Shown: positions 1 through 7,842 of the stretch, in pieces | How positions within the stretch are numbered: the first letter of the stretch is position 1 | Layout: every line of letters starts with the position of its first letter | Source: RGIG5270 sp045538635 | GTDB taxonomy: Bacteria; Verrucomicrobiota; Lentisphaeria; Victivallales; Victivallaceae | Length of the DNA: 31,449 nucleotides | Reading direction: 5' to 3' | Assembly (NCBI GenBank): GCA_045538635.1 | Contig: JAZSRU010000176.1 | Location: 1-31,449 of the forward strand | Program-made: the position numbers and the translations under genes | Notes under the pieces: generated by a model | Databases searched by the model: none | What the model was told of the DNA's origin: nothing | Seen by the model: the letters and a program-made list of their open reading frames with translations, nothing else

Positions 1-132
1 TGTTTACCTCGTCTGCAATATCAACGACATTTACCCATTCAACATCTGGATGCAAAAAAGTTTTTTCTTCTCCCCCTGCAAAAAGCAAAATGCGGTAGAT
101 ATATTTATAAATCTTTAATTTTCAATAATTTA
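1..132 (-). other. Window-edge stretch downstream of thrC; possible start of a truncated gene
   Basis: On the minus strand a frame stays open from just after the thrC stop to the window edge. A TTG at 53-55 lies about 12 bases after a GGGGGAG ribosome-binding-like sequence and would leave 18 codons inside the window. The peptide is too short to recognise. No clear terminator for thrC is visible here. Confidence 0.2.
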
Positions 133-1614
133 TCAGCCGAGGAAATCTTTGATAAATTCTGACATCTGTGATTTATTGACACACTTTTTATGCAGGACTT
201 CCTTGCCGCGCAAACCTGCCAGCGGAGCAGGAACAGCAGTTCCTGATGCAGCAGCCAAATCATCAAGCATGGCAAATTCATCTCCGGCACATTCACCCTT
301 CAATGCGGGCAGAACTGCAGATGCAAATTTATAAGGTGATGCAGTTGAAGCAATTACGCACGGAGTTTCATCTTTGGTCGCAGAGATATACTGCTCATAA
401 ACATTAACTGCAACAGCAGTATGGGTATCACAGAGATAATGATATTCTTCAAAAAGTTTCTTGATAGTCGCAGCGGTATCGGTATCATCACAGTAACCGC
501 CGAAAAATTCCTTCTGCAGTTTGGCAAGAACTTCTGCGGAAACCCTATAAACACCTTTTGTTTTGAGTTCATTCATAAGCGCGGCAACGCTTGCAGGATC
601 GTTGTCGTACAAATGATAGAGCATACGCTCAAGATTGGAAGAAATCAGAATATCCATTGACGGACTGTCGGTCTGATAAAATTCGCGGTTGCGGTCATAT
701 TCACCGGTTGCAATAAAATCGGTCAAAATCTTGTTGCGGTTTGACGCACAAATAAATTTGGCAATCGGAATACCCATATTGCGGGCATAAACCGCAGCCA
801 GAATATTACCGAAATTGCCGGTGGGGACAACAACATTGATTTTGTCGCCCATGGCAATTCTGCCGTCCTTCACCAAATCGCAATACGCTGAAACATAATA
901 AATGATCTGCGGAACCAAACGGCCGAAATTGATTGAATTGGCGGAAGAAAATGCTTTTTTGCTGTCAGCAAGATATTTCTGCATATCGCTGTCGGAGAAA
1001 ATATTTTTAACTCCGGTCTGGGCATCATCAAAGTTTCCTTCGATTGCGCAAACAGCAACATTTGAACCTTTCTGGGTGGTCATCTGCAATTTCTGCATCG
1101 CACTGACACCGTCAACCGGGTAGAAAACGATGATTTTTGTTCCGGGGACGTCAGCAAAACCTTCGAGTGCGGCTTTGCCGGTATCGCCGCTGGTAGCAAC
1201 CAGAATAACTTTTTCCTCATCAGGAGAAACTTTGGCAGCCGCAGTTGTCAAAAGATGCGGCAATATCTGCAATGCCATATCCTTGAAAGCACAAGTCGGG
1301 CCGTGCCAGAGTTCAAGAATATGCATTTTGTCATTCAAACTTGCCAGCGGCGCGGGAACATCATTATCAAAATTGCCGCTGTATGCATTTTCAACGCAGC
1401 GGTCAATTTCATCGGCGGTATAATCATTGAGATAAAAACCGAGGACTTTTTTGGCGCGTTCCTTGTAACTCATATTGACGAATTCATTCAATTCAGCTTC
1501 GCTGATTGCCGGAAATTCTGACGGAACGAATAAACCGCCGTCTTCGGAAATGCCCTGTGCAATCGCCTGTGCGGCGGTAACATTTTTATTGGCTCTGGTA
1601 CTGGTAAAATACAT
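133..1614 (-). CDS. thrC: Threonine synthase
   Basis: This enzyme converts O-phospho-L-homoserine to L-threonine with pyridoxal phosphate, the last step of threonine synthesis, in the cytoplasm. The protein has 493 residues, as expected for the longer threonine synthase type. The N-terminus (MYFTSTRA) matches the family. The PLP lysine is K111 in the HGPTCAFKDMALQ segment, and a phosphate-binding loop ATSGDTGKAAL follows near residue 145. The ATG is preceded by AGGAG at a normal distance, which fixes the start. It follows the cell-wall cluster on the same strand but has its own promoter at 1657-1684, so it is probably a separate transcription unit. Confidence 0.96.
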   Translation of the reverse strand: MYFTSTRANKNVTAAQAIAQGISEDGGLFVPSEFPAISEAELNEFVNMSYKERAKKVLGFYLNDYTADEIDRCVENAYSGNFDNDVPAPLASLNDKMHILELWHGPTCAFKDMALQILPHLLTTAAAKVSPDEEKVILVATSGDTGKAALEGFADVPGTKIIVFYPVDGVSAMQKLQMTTQKGSNVAVCAIEGNFDDAQTGVKNIFSDSDMQKYLADSKKAFSSANSINFGRLVPQIIYYVSAYCDLVKDGRIAMGDKINVVVPTGNFGNILAAVYARNMGIPIAKFICASNRNKILTDFIATGEYDRNREFYQTDSPSMDILISSNLERMLYHLYDNDPASVAALMNELKTKGVYRVSAEVLAKLQKEFFGGYCDDTDTAATIKKLFEEYHYLCDTHTAVAVNVYEQYISATKDETPCVIASTASPYKFASAVLPALKGECAGDEFAMLDDLAAASGTAVPAPLAGLRGKEVLHKKCVNKSQMSEFIKDFLG

Positions 1615-1656
1615 AATAAACAGACTCCTGATTTAAAGTTGAAAATTTTGTTATAT

Positions 1657-1684
1657 AATATAAGCGCAAAACAGAAATTATCAA
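1657..1684 (-). promoter_or_regulatory. Predicted thrC promoter
   Basis: On the minus strand there is a TTGATA -35 box (1679-1684), a 16-bp spacer and a TATATT -10 box (1657-1662). Each box matches the sigma-70 consensus at 5 of 6 positions. The start of transcription would fall near 1650, about 36 bases before the thrC ATG. Confidence 0.55.
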
Positions 1685-1722
1685 GTCCGGTTAATGTTTT
1701 TTATTTGCGCCAAATGTAATTT

Positions 1723-3210
1723 TCAATCATTTACATTACATAAAGAGTGAGCATATTCAGCCAGTGAGTTGTCGCGCGCGCCGCAGATAAGCACAACATC
1801 TCCGACACTCAGGACATCATGCAGATATTGAGTCAGATATTCACGCGAGGGAACATAAATAAAATGTTTACCCTTTTTCAAGCGCTCCTGCCAATCCGCA
1901 ACAACCTCACGGCTTTCCGGTTTGAATGAAGTCGTACCGCCGGCATAAAAAGGTTCTGCCATCAGAAAATATTCATTGTCCCGTAATTCCGCATCAAACT
2001 GCTTCCCAAGCTCATCCCGCATGAATCCGAGCGGACCATAGCCGTGCGGCTGGAAAAACATGTAAATATTATTGGTGCTGCGCTCTCTGGCACTCTTCAA
2101 ACAGGAAATCAATTTCTCCGGATTATGCGCATAATCATCATAAACATAAGCCCCCTCTGCCGTAATTCCGGCAAAGTCAAACCTGCGGAAAACTCCGCTG
2201 AATTCCCGCAACCCGCGCAAAATCGTCCCGGCTTTGAACTTCAACAAGCGCAGCATTCCGAAAATCGCCAATGCATTAAGCGCATTATGCCTGCCCCATA
2301 ACGGCATGACCAGTTCAAACATATTGCTGAAACCGACGAAAAGCTCGCGGCAGCGGATTTCTTCACGATTATTCAGACCATAAGCTTTCAATACAGCATT
2401 ATCTCCGAGTTTATCCCCGTATTGTTTTTCACCGCCCACCTGCACATCACGCACTTCATACATGCTGAGGTACAGGCCCTGCTGTAAATCACCGTCCTCA
2501 AAAACGCTGACTTTCTGCGGAAAATCCAGATACGGCAGCACTTCCTGATAAACACTGCGGGCAACAACTGCACCAATGGAGGCATTATTGATGAAAACAG
2601 CAAAAACTTTTGCCAGCTCCTCACGCGAATAATGATCCGTCCCCATATTCAGCACTATTGCATAATCCGGCGTATAATTCACCAGACTTTTATCACTTTC
2701 ATCCGCTTCAAAAACAAAAAACGATCTATCCCCTTTGCGGAAATTTCCGACATTGTCCGGAGATTGAAAGCGTTTGATTATCGCACCATTCAAACAATCG
2801 ACATTTACGCCGCAGTTGAGTAATGTTTCCGCCAGATATGCAGTAACCGAACTTTTGCCGCAGCTGCCGGATACCGCAATCGTCGTCCCGAAAGAACTCT
2901 CAAGAATAATTTTCTGCAATGCCTCTGATCTGTGCAGTTTTTTTACAGTATCAGGCAAAACTTTAAAATCCGGATTATCATCTTCGATCGCAGATGAATA
3001 AACTACAAAATCACTCTGCTCTGCCCCGTAAAATGAACCGTCCTGCGGATATATCCGTATCCCCTGTCTGCGCAGCGGTTCCAGAATTCTCTGATTTTCA
3101 GGCTTGTCCGCGCCGCGGTCGCTGCCCGAAACTTCATACCCCTGCGCCAGATACATGGCACTCAAGCCGCTCATACCTATACCGCCGATACCGATAAAAT
3201 GTATTTTCAT
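1723..3210 (-). CDS. murC: MurC-type Mur ligase (UDP-N-acetylmuramate--amino acid ligase), divergent
   Basis: The 495-residue protein has the three-domain layout of Mur ligases. An N-terminal UDP-MurNAc-binding fold carries GIGGIGMSG (residues 8-16), followed by a P-loop at 115-121, EADESD (168-173), the GRHN..NA block (307-312) and DDYAHNP (358-364). MurC adds L-alanine to UDP-MurNAc in peptidoglycan synthesis, and overall similarity is to MurC. Several motifs are unusual. The P-loop reads GSCGKSS where MurC normally has GTHGKTT, AHNP replaces AHHP, and FQPHGYGPLGF replaces the usual FQPHR(Y/F)xRT. Substrate may therefore differ. I chose the ATG at 3210, after GGGAGGG, rather than an in-frame ATG 13 codons upstream inside ftsI. 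It starts one base after the ftsI stop, in the place where murE is commonly found. Confidence 0.8.
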   Translation of the reverse strand: MKIHFIGIGGIGMSGLSAMYLAQGYEVSGSDRGADKPENQRILEPLRRQGIRIYPQDGSFYGAEQSDFVVYSSAIEDDNPDFKVLPDTVKKLHRSEALQKIILESSFGTTIAVSGSCGKSSVTAYLAETLLNCGVNVDCLNGAIIKRFQSPDNVGNFRKGDRSFFVFEADESDKSLVNYTPDYAIVLNMGTDHYSREELAKVFAVFINNASIGAVVARSVYQEVLPYLDFPQKVSVFEDGDLQQGLYLSMYEVRDVQVGGEKQYGDKLGDNAVLKAYGLNNREEIRCRELFVGFSNMFELVMPLWGRHNALNALAIFGMLRLLKFKAGTILRGLREFSGVFRRFDFAGITAEGAYVYDDYAHNPEKLISCLKSARERSTNNIYMFFQPHGYGPLGFMRDELGKQFDAELRDNEYFLMAEPFYAGGTTSFKPESREVVADWQERLKKGKHFIYVPSREYLTQYLHDVLSVGDVVLICGARDNSLAEYAHSLCNVND

Positions 3211-3211
3211 A

Positions 3212-5026
3212 TCAATTCCCTCCCTTTTCGATACTTTCAGTCGGAGCAATATTTAAATATTTCAATGTGCGTTCAGCAATAGCCCGGAAAACCGGTCCCG
3301 ACACCGAACCGCCGTAATAACTTCCCCCTGACGGGGCATCAACAGTTACCAACAGCACAAAAGCCGGATCATTTGCAGGGACAAATCCCACAAATGATGC
3401 AAAATATTTCCTTGAATATTGTCCATTTATAAATTTACGGCTGGTACCGGTTTTGCCTGCAACCTGATATCCTTTGATTGCAGCCTGACGCGCAGTACCG
3501 CCTTTTGCCGTAACTTTTGACATCATTGAAACCATTTTTTCCCATGTTGCGGGATTTTTGAACATCTGCTCTGCCGGTTCATACGGCATAACAGTAACTT
3601 TGCCGCTTTCGGGGTCCTCTATCCGGTCGATCAGGCGGAGCTTGCGCAAATTGCCATGATCCGCCAGCGCGCCATAAGCCCTGACCATCTGAAGCGGTGT
3701 AACATTCAAAGCATACCCCATGGGGATACGGCTGATTTCCAATCCTGACCACTGTTTGACGGGACGGAGAGAGCCGCGCGACTCAGGAGTAAGCGGAATT
3801 CCGGTACGCTGACCGAAACCGAATTTGCGGAGATTATTGTAAACATTTTCCTCGCCCATCATAATACCGATTTTCGCAGTTCCGATATTGCTGGATTGTT
3901 TGATGACTTCAGTTACAGAAACTTTGCCGATGCGGTGCGAATCGGTCAACGGCTTGCCGCGGAATATCCAATAACCGTTTTCACAGTCGATTATTGTATC
4001 AGGAGTAACCAGATCATTATCGATGGCAAATGCCACAGAAAAAGGCTTAATGATCGATCCGGGCTCCATTACATCTGCAATAATTCTCGGCCGTGTCGCT
4101 GCCGGAGTGATCGTTTTGCGGTTATTGGGATCAAATGTCGGACGCTGCCCCATCGCCATTATATTGCCGGTTTTGGGATCGAGCATGACTGCATAAACAG
4201 CTTCACTTTTTCTACTTGCGAATGCCTTGTCAAGCTCATCTTCCAGAATTGCCTGAATCGGCTCGGAGATAGTGAGATAAACATTTTTTCCATCCTGAAC
4301 AGCAAGTTCTTCCGAAAGTCCGTGAATAAGTTTTCTGCCATCGCGGCCGATTTCAACGAGAGCCTTGCCAGATTTTGGACTCAAATATTTTTCCATTGCT
4401 TTTTCTACACCGAAACGCGGAGTTTCGCGGCCGTGATCATAAACAGTTATACCGAGAACCGGAGCGAGAATGGAACCTTTGGGATAATAACGTTTATAGT
4501 AATACTCAAAGCGGAGTCCTTTTATTTTTTTCTGCCGTATTGCCTTATTGATAACTTCCGCCTTGTCAAGTGTCAATTCGCGATGAAGCTGGATATAGGG
4601 CTGACGGCGCATCTGCACTTTGCCTTTGTCATCAAGAATATATTTGCCGCTGCGGTCACGGCGTGGAATTTTGGTATGAAGACGGCGAAGCACAGCCGTG
4701 TAATCCAAATTCAGATATTCTGCGCACAAACGCGCGACTTTCGGCTCATTGGAGCCATCCTCCGGCATTATTGATGCATCCGCGATCAAGCGGGCATACG
4801 GATTATTGGTGATCAGCGCGAAGCCGTCATTTGTAAAAATTTCACCGCGTTTGCCGTCCTGTTTCAATGTCGCGGTGTAAGTATTTTTAGCAAAAAGCAA
4901 ATATTCTTTATGTTTGATTATCTGAACTTTATACAATCCGCAAATAACATAAATCACCGGCAGAATCATTCCCAGAACCACACAGACAAGGATACGGACT
5001 TTGATCTTTTCATTACTGCTCAGCAT
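3212..5026 (-). CDS. ftsI: Class B penicillin-binding protein, division transpeptidase
   Basis: This 604-residue protein cross-links septal peptidoglycan in the periplasm. It has a short cytoplasmic end, one membrane segment (about residues 11-31), and the RGEIF dimerisation-domain motif near 60. The transpeptidase domain contains the catalytic SIIK (S324, K327), SSN (378-380) and KTGT near 525. The ATG follows GGGGAGGATG. The position after rsmH and ftsL identifies it as the division enzyme FtsI (PBP3) rather than the elongation enzyme PBP2. No C-terminal PASTA domain is seen. A long antisense open frame at 3896-4774 is a shadow. Confidence 0.93.
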   Translation of the reverse strand: MLSSNEKIKVRILVCVVLGMILPVIYVICGLYKVQIIKHKEYLLFAKNTYTATLKQDGKRGEIFTNDGFALITNNPYARLIADASIMPEDGSNEPKVARLCAEYLNLDYTAVLRRLHTKIPRRDRSGKYILDDKGKVQMRRQPYIQLHRELTLDKAEVINKAIRQKKIKGLRFEYYYKRYYPKGSILAPVLGITVYDHGRETPRFGVEKAMEKYLSPKSGKALVEIGRDGRKLIHGLSEELAVQDGKNVYLTISEPIQAILEDELDKAFASRKSEAVYAVMLDPKTGNIMAMGQRPTFDPNNRKTITPAATRPRIIADVMEPGSIIKPFSVAFAIDNDLVTPDTIIDCENGYWIFRGKPLTDSHRIGKVSVTEVIKQSSNIGTAKIGIMMGEENVYNNLRKFGFGQRTGIPLTPESRGSLRPVKQWSGLEISRIPMGYALNVTPLQMVRAYGALADHGNLRKLRLIDRIEDPESGKVTVMPYEPAEQMFKNPATWEKMVSMMSKVTAKGGTARQAAIKGYQVAGKTGTSRKFINGQYSRKYFASFVGFVPANDPAFVLLVTVDAPSGGSYYGGSVSGPVFRAIAERTLKYLNIAPTESIEKGGN

Positions 5027-5062
5027 GAAAAATCATCCTCCCCTTCTGTATGACCGGCACAA

Positions 5063-5518
5063 TCAATGCCGTTTGCGCAGTTGTTCTGCATCAGCCATTC
5101 TGCGTGAATTATTGCGTCCGGCATTGCCTCTGCCGTCGCCGCGGCCGGCGATTTTTTCACCGACCGGCGGTACATCATTCAAAGAAATGTGATATATTTG
5201 TGAATATTCAGGTTCGCGCAGTTTCAGATTGAAGCGCACTATCTGGCGGCTGACAGCTTGAAATGAGCTTGCAGTTTCGTAATCATTGGCAAGTTTTTTG
5301 ATTTCGCGGTCAATATTCTCAATTTTCCGTTCAACAGCAGCATTGTCGCGTTCGATCATCTGAATCTGCTGATTGAGATAAATATACGAATTGGCAATGA
5401 CAAAAACAAACACGATAACAAGGATGAGTTTCAAAATAACTCTGCAATAAATCCCCCAGTCCGAATGTTCCTTGATCGACTTTCTATGATTCTTCAATTG
5501 TGTTGTTTGAATGTTCAT
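5063..5518 (-). CDS. ftsL: FtsL-like bitopic division protein
   Basis: The 151-residue protein has a hydrophilic N-terminus, one membrane segment (about residues 26-46) and then a heptad-like stretch (about 47-80), which is the FtsL layout. FtsL forms the FtsQLB scaffold that activates septal wall synthesis. The assignment rests mainly on position and architecture because FtsL sequences are poorly conserved. The basic C-terminal tail (about 118-151, rich in Gly, Arg and Asn) is longer than in E. coli FtsL. Its ATG overlaps the rsmH stop as ATGA, so translation is probably coupled. Confidence 0.7.
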   Translation of the reverse strand: MNIQTTQLKNHRKSIKEHSDWGIYCRVILKLILVIVFVFVIANSYIYLNQQIQMIERDNAAVERKIENIDREIKKLANDYETASSFQAVSRQIVRFNLKLREPEYSQIYHISLNDVPPVGEKIAGRGDGRGNAGRNNSRRMADAEQLRKRH

Positions 5519-6495
5519 CAGATTTCAAACTCCGTAATTTTCAATTTTTTATCAGCCATTTTACGGGCAACTCGCAACTTGGCACAGCTGCTCCTTTTAT
5601 TTTCCTCCAGCTCGCGTGAACTTGCCGAAATAACCCCTCTGGTCAATATCTCCATTTCCGGCTCGTGATGACATACACAAACCGGAAACTCAGGCGGACA
5701 CAAACAGCCTGTACTCAAACGCTTGAAAAAGTGTTTGACCATCCTGTCCTCCAGCGAATGAAAACTTATCACCGCCAGAATACCGCCTTTTTTAAGAACA
5801 TTGAACGCTCCGAAAAGCCCCCTTTTCAATTCTCCGAGTTCATCATTGACCTCTATACGCAACGCTTGAAAAACCAATGTCGGCAACGGCAGTTCACCCG
5901 GTCTTGCGCGACCGAGTACCCGATCACAGAAATCAACCAGATCAGCCGTTGACGAAAAAAGTTTTTTCCCGCGTTCCTCAACTACTCTCCGCGCAAGCTT
6001 TTTCGCCTGACGGATTTCGCCGTAATCTCTGAATATGCGGCACAACTCCGCTTCTTCATAATTGTTAAGCACCCTGCTGGCGGTTAGAGGACTGCGCCGA
6101 TCCATCCGCATATCCAGCGGACCGTCCATGCGCCACGAAAATCCTCGCGCCCCGTCATCAAGCTGCGGACTTGAAACCCCGATATCCAGGAGAACTGCAT
6201 CGACATCGGAACTCCAATGCTCTTCATCCGCAATTTTTTCCATATCAGAAAAGACTCCATGGTGAAATATCACCCGGTCCTTATAATCTTTCAAATGCTC
6301 TGAAGCACGCTGTATTGCCTGCACATCCCGGTCAATACCAATAACCTGCAGATTCGGATTGCTCTGCAGGGCATTCAATGTATGACCGCCGTTGCCGAGT
6401 GTTCCGTCAATCATTTTTACCGATTCTGAACCGAAATCCAAAAACTGTGCCACTTCCTGCGCCAGTACTGAATAATGCTCCATCATCTCTGCCAT
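5518..6495 (-). CDS. rsmH: 16S rRNA (cytosine(1402)-N(4))-methyltransferase
   Basis: RsmH (MraW) uses S-adenosylmethionine to methylate C1402 of 16S rRNA. The 325-residue protein begins MAEMMEHYSVLAQEV and has the SAM-binding DGTLGNGGHT loop near residue 30, the LLDIGVSSPQLDDGARGFSW signature and a C-terminal ISFHSLEDR motif. An in-frame TTG lies one codon upstream, but I chose the ATG at 6495. It shares a base with the mraZ stop (TGATG) and has GGGAG at good spacing. It is the second gene of the division cluster and is translationally coupled to both neighbours. Confidence 0.95.
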   Translation of the reverse strand: MAEMMEHYSVLAQEVAQFLDFGSESVKMIDGTLGNGGHTLNALQSNPNLQVIGIDRDVQAIQRASEHLKDYKDRVIFHHGVFSDMEKIADEEHWSSDVDAVLLDIGVSSPQLDDGARGFSWRMDGPLDMRMDRRSPLTASRVLNNYEEAELCRIFRDYGEIRQAKKLARRVVEERGKKLFSSTADLVDFCDRVLGRARPGELPLPTLVFQALRIEVNDELGELKRGLFGAFNVLKKGGILAVISFHSLEDRMVKHFFKRLSTGCLCPPEFPVCVCHHEPEMEILTRGVISASSRELEENKRSSCAKLRVARKMADKKLKITEFEI

Positions 6496-6983
6496 CAATC
6501 AGCTCCCGGAAATTCAAACTGCGTTACAGATTCACTGATTTTCTGAAATTCATCCAGATAAGCATCATCTCCGAGATCATCCGAAGCCTGCCAGCTTTCA
6601 ATAGAACAGAGTTTGATATGAGTCAAAGCACCGATCATTTTCAATTGAGCAGTAACTCCGATTGATTCAAGCATATTTTTATCCAATTTGATTCTGCCCT
6701 GTTTGTCACAACGGCAATCTCTGGCTCTGGCACCGATGCGGGCAAGCGCGGCCTGTAATTCCTTATTCGCCAGCGACAATTTACCCGCTTTGTGCAGGAA
6801 CTCACGAAAAGTGGCAAACGGAAACAGCAGCAGATCATTGCTGCGTCCGGGCAGCAGGATAAGACGGGTTTCGCCGTCACGGCGCCACTCGCTGGGTATA
6901 GTAAGACGCCCCTGGGAGTCGAGAGAATGCTCATACTCGCCAAAGAAAAATGTCTCATTATCAAATGTTTGCGGATTTTCCAT
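6495..6983 (-). CDS. mraZ: Transcriptional regulator MraZ
   Basis: MraZ is a DNA-binding protein with two SpoVT-AbrB-like swapped-hairpin domains that controls the dcw cluster, including its own promoter. The protein has 162 residues, slightly longer than the usual 140-150. It contains the family motifs GEYEHSLDSQGRLTIPSEWR in the first half and CDKQGRIKLDKNMLE in the second. It is the first gene of the cluster, as in most bacteria. The tandem repeats immediately upstream (6985-7017) are the expected kind of binding site, and autoregulation is inferred from them. Confidence 0.93.
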   Translation of the reverse strand: MENPQTFDNETFFFGEYEHSLDSQGRLTIPSEWRRDGETRLILLPGRSNDLLLFPFATFREFLHKAGKLSLANKELQAALARIGARARDCRCDKQGRIKLDKNMLESIGVTAQLKMIGALTHIKLCSIESWQASDDLGDDAYLDEFQKISESVTQFEFPGAD

Positions 6984-7017
6984 ACCTGTTTACACCTAAT
7001 TGCCCCTTTTCTTCCCT
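6984..7017 (-). promoter_or_regulatory. Predicted MraZ operator: four AGG repeats at 10-bp period
   Basis: Read on the minus strand, AGGGA, AGGGG, AGGTG and AGGTA occur with the AGG triplets at 7015-7017, 7005-7007, 6995-6997 and 6985-6987. The period is exactly 10 bp. Known MraZ sites are short G-rich direct repeats on one face of the helix (TGGGN with 5-bp spacers in E. coli). The array runs from the predicted transcription start to the mraZ ATG, so bound MraZ would block initiation. Confidence 0.7.
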
Positions 7018-7018
7018 A

Positions 7019-7047
7019 ACTATACAATACAAACACCATTTTCGCAA
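7019..7047 (-). promoter_or_regulatory. Predicted promoter of the mraZ-rsmH-ftsL-ftsI-murC operon
   Basis: On the minus strand there is a TTGCGA -35 box (7042-7047), a 17-bp spacer and a TATAGT -10 box (7019-7024). The start of transcription would fall near 7012, inside the first AGG repeat of the putative MraZ operator. Confidence 0.6.
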
Positions 7048-7139
7048 GTTTTTTTTCAAAAAAAATTGATTTTTTTTCAATTTTCCGGGCATTTATATTT
7101 CAATCATACAAAAATTAAATTTTCCATACCGCAAATGAG

Positions 7140-7155
7140 ATTTACACCTGTAAAT
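7140..7155. promoter_or_regulatory. Palindrome ATTTACA-CC-TGTAAAT, candidate operator
   Basis: Perfect 7-bp inverted repeat with a 2-bp centre, upstream of perR. A second copy of the same half-site (ATTTAC/GTAAAT) occurs about 38 bp downstream. The sequence is not the classical PerR or Fur box, so the binding protein is not known. PerR itself is the natural candidate. Confidence 0.4.
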
Positions 7156-7166
7156 GATAACCGTTT

Positions 7167-7196
7167 TTGTTTCAGGATATTTACCGTAAATAATTT
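7167..7196 (+). promoter_or_regulatory. Candidate perR-operon promoter with palindrome in the spacer
   Basis: A TTGTTT -35-like box (7167-7172) and TAATTT -10-like box (7191-7196) are 18 bp apart. The perfect palindrome ATTTAC-C-GTAAAT (7179-7191) fills the spacer, where a bound repressor would block RNA polymerase. The boxes are weak matches, so the promoter is tentative. The palindrome is directly visible. Confidence 0.35.
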
Positions 7197-7404
7197 GTTT
7201 TTTCAAAATATCATGATAGCTTATGACAAAGACAGATTGAAATTAAAAAAACATCCGTATTTCAACTCCCCGAAAAATCCTCACATTCCTCTACACTCCC
7301 CGCCTCCTCATACAATCCATTTCCTCACCTGCTGTTTGTGCGTTATGCCGCATTTTCCGCCACACACCTCTTCACCCAATTTTTCTCTAAGTAAGGATAA
7401 TATT

Positions 7405-7842
7405 ATGAATCATACTGTACAACGCGATGCCATTCTGAAAGAACTGCGCATGAATCATGAACATCCGACCGCAGATAAACTTTATGAAAATTTGCGCAAA
7501 AAATTACCGCAGATCAGCCTCGGTACCGTTTACCGCAACCTCGAACAAATGGCTAAAATGGGAACCATCCGCAAATTATCACTCTGCGGACACCAGAAAC
7601 GATTTGACGGCGATTTGTCACATCACTTTCATATCCGCTGTCCGAGATGCGACTCCATTACCAATATCAAAATCGACGCACTCACCAATATCGACAATGA
7701 ATTCAAATCAATAGTCAAAGATATCGGCTGCGAAAATTATTACTTTGAACTCACAAGTCTGTGCCCCGAATGCCGCGAAATCGCCGAAAAAGAAAAACGC
7801 GCAGAAATACCAAAAAAAAGAGAGGTTTTATCATGGCGGTAA
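7405..7842 (+). CDS. perR: Fur-family peroxide-responsive regulator (PerR)
   Basis: The 145-residue protein has an N-terminal winged helix (to about residue 60, with SLGTVYRNLEQMAKMG) and a metal-binding dimerisation domain. Two CxxC pairs, C79/C82 and C120/C123, form the structural zinc site. The His/Asp cluster around D68-H76 plus H20 and D91 fits the regulatory metal site. PerR senses peroxide by metal-catalysed oxidation of histidine. Adjacency to superoxide reductase, flavodiiron protein and rubredoxin supports PerR over Fur. The start is the ATG at 7405, preceded by AAGGAT. The longer frame upstream adds no recognisable sequence. Its end overlaps the next gene by 10 bases. Confidence 0.85.
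   Translation: MNHTVQRDAILKELRMNHEHPTADKLYENLRKKLPQISLGTVYRNLEQMAKMGTIRKLSLCGHQKRFDGDLSHHFHIRCPRCDSITNIKIDALTNIDNEFKSIVKDIGCENYYFELTSLCPECREIAEKEKRAEIPKKREVLSWR

Larger units (their letters stand above)
7048..7404. other. Divergent mraZ/perR intergenic region, no gene seen
   Basis: The left part (7048-7120) is strongly AT-rich with A/T runs. The middle holds two palindromes (7140-7155 and 7179-7191). The right part, about 7265-7390, is pyrimidine-rich and poor in G on the plus strand and would form an unstructured leader of perR mRNA. A continuous open frame runs through it into perR from 7000, but its translation looks low-complexity. The Fur-family fold begins only at 7405. Confidence 0.6.

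Noticed and set aside
1685..1722. Weak stem ATGTAA/TTACAT after the MurC-type gene
   Set aside because: The stem is short, AT-only and lacks a clear following T run. I could not support a terminator.
3896..4774. A 292-codon plus-strand open frame opposite ftsI
   Set aside because: It is antisense to a clear penicillin-binding protein, has no plausible domain or ribosome binding site, and reads as a shadow of the opposite frame.
7000..7404. N-terminal extension of perR by 135 codons
   Set aside because: The added sequence is AT- and pyrimidine-rich intergenic DNA, contains promoter-like and palindromic elements, and has no protein-like pattern. AAGGAT precedes the ATG at 7405.
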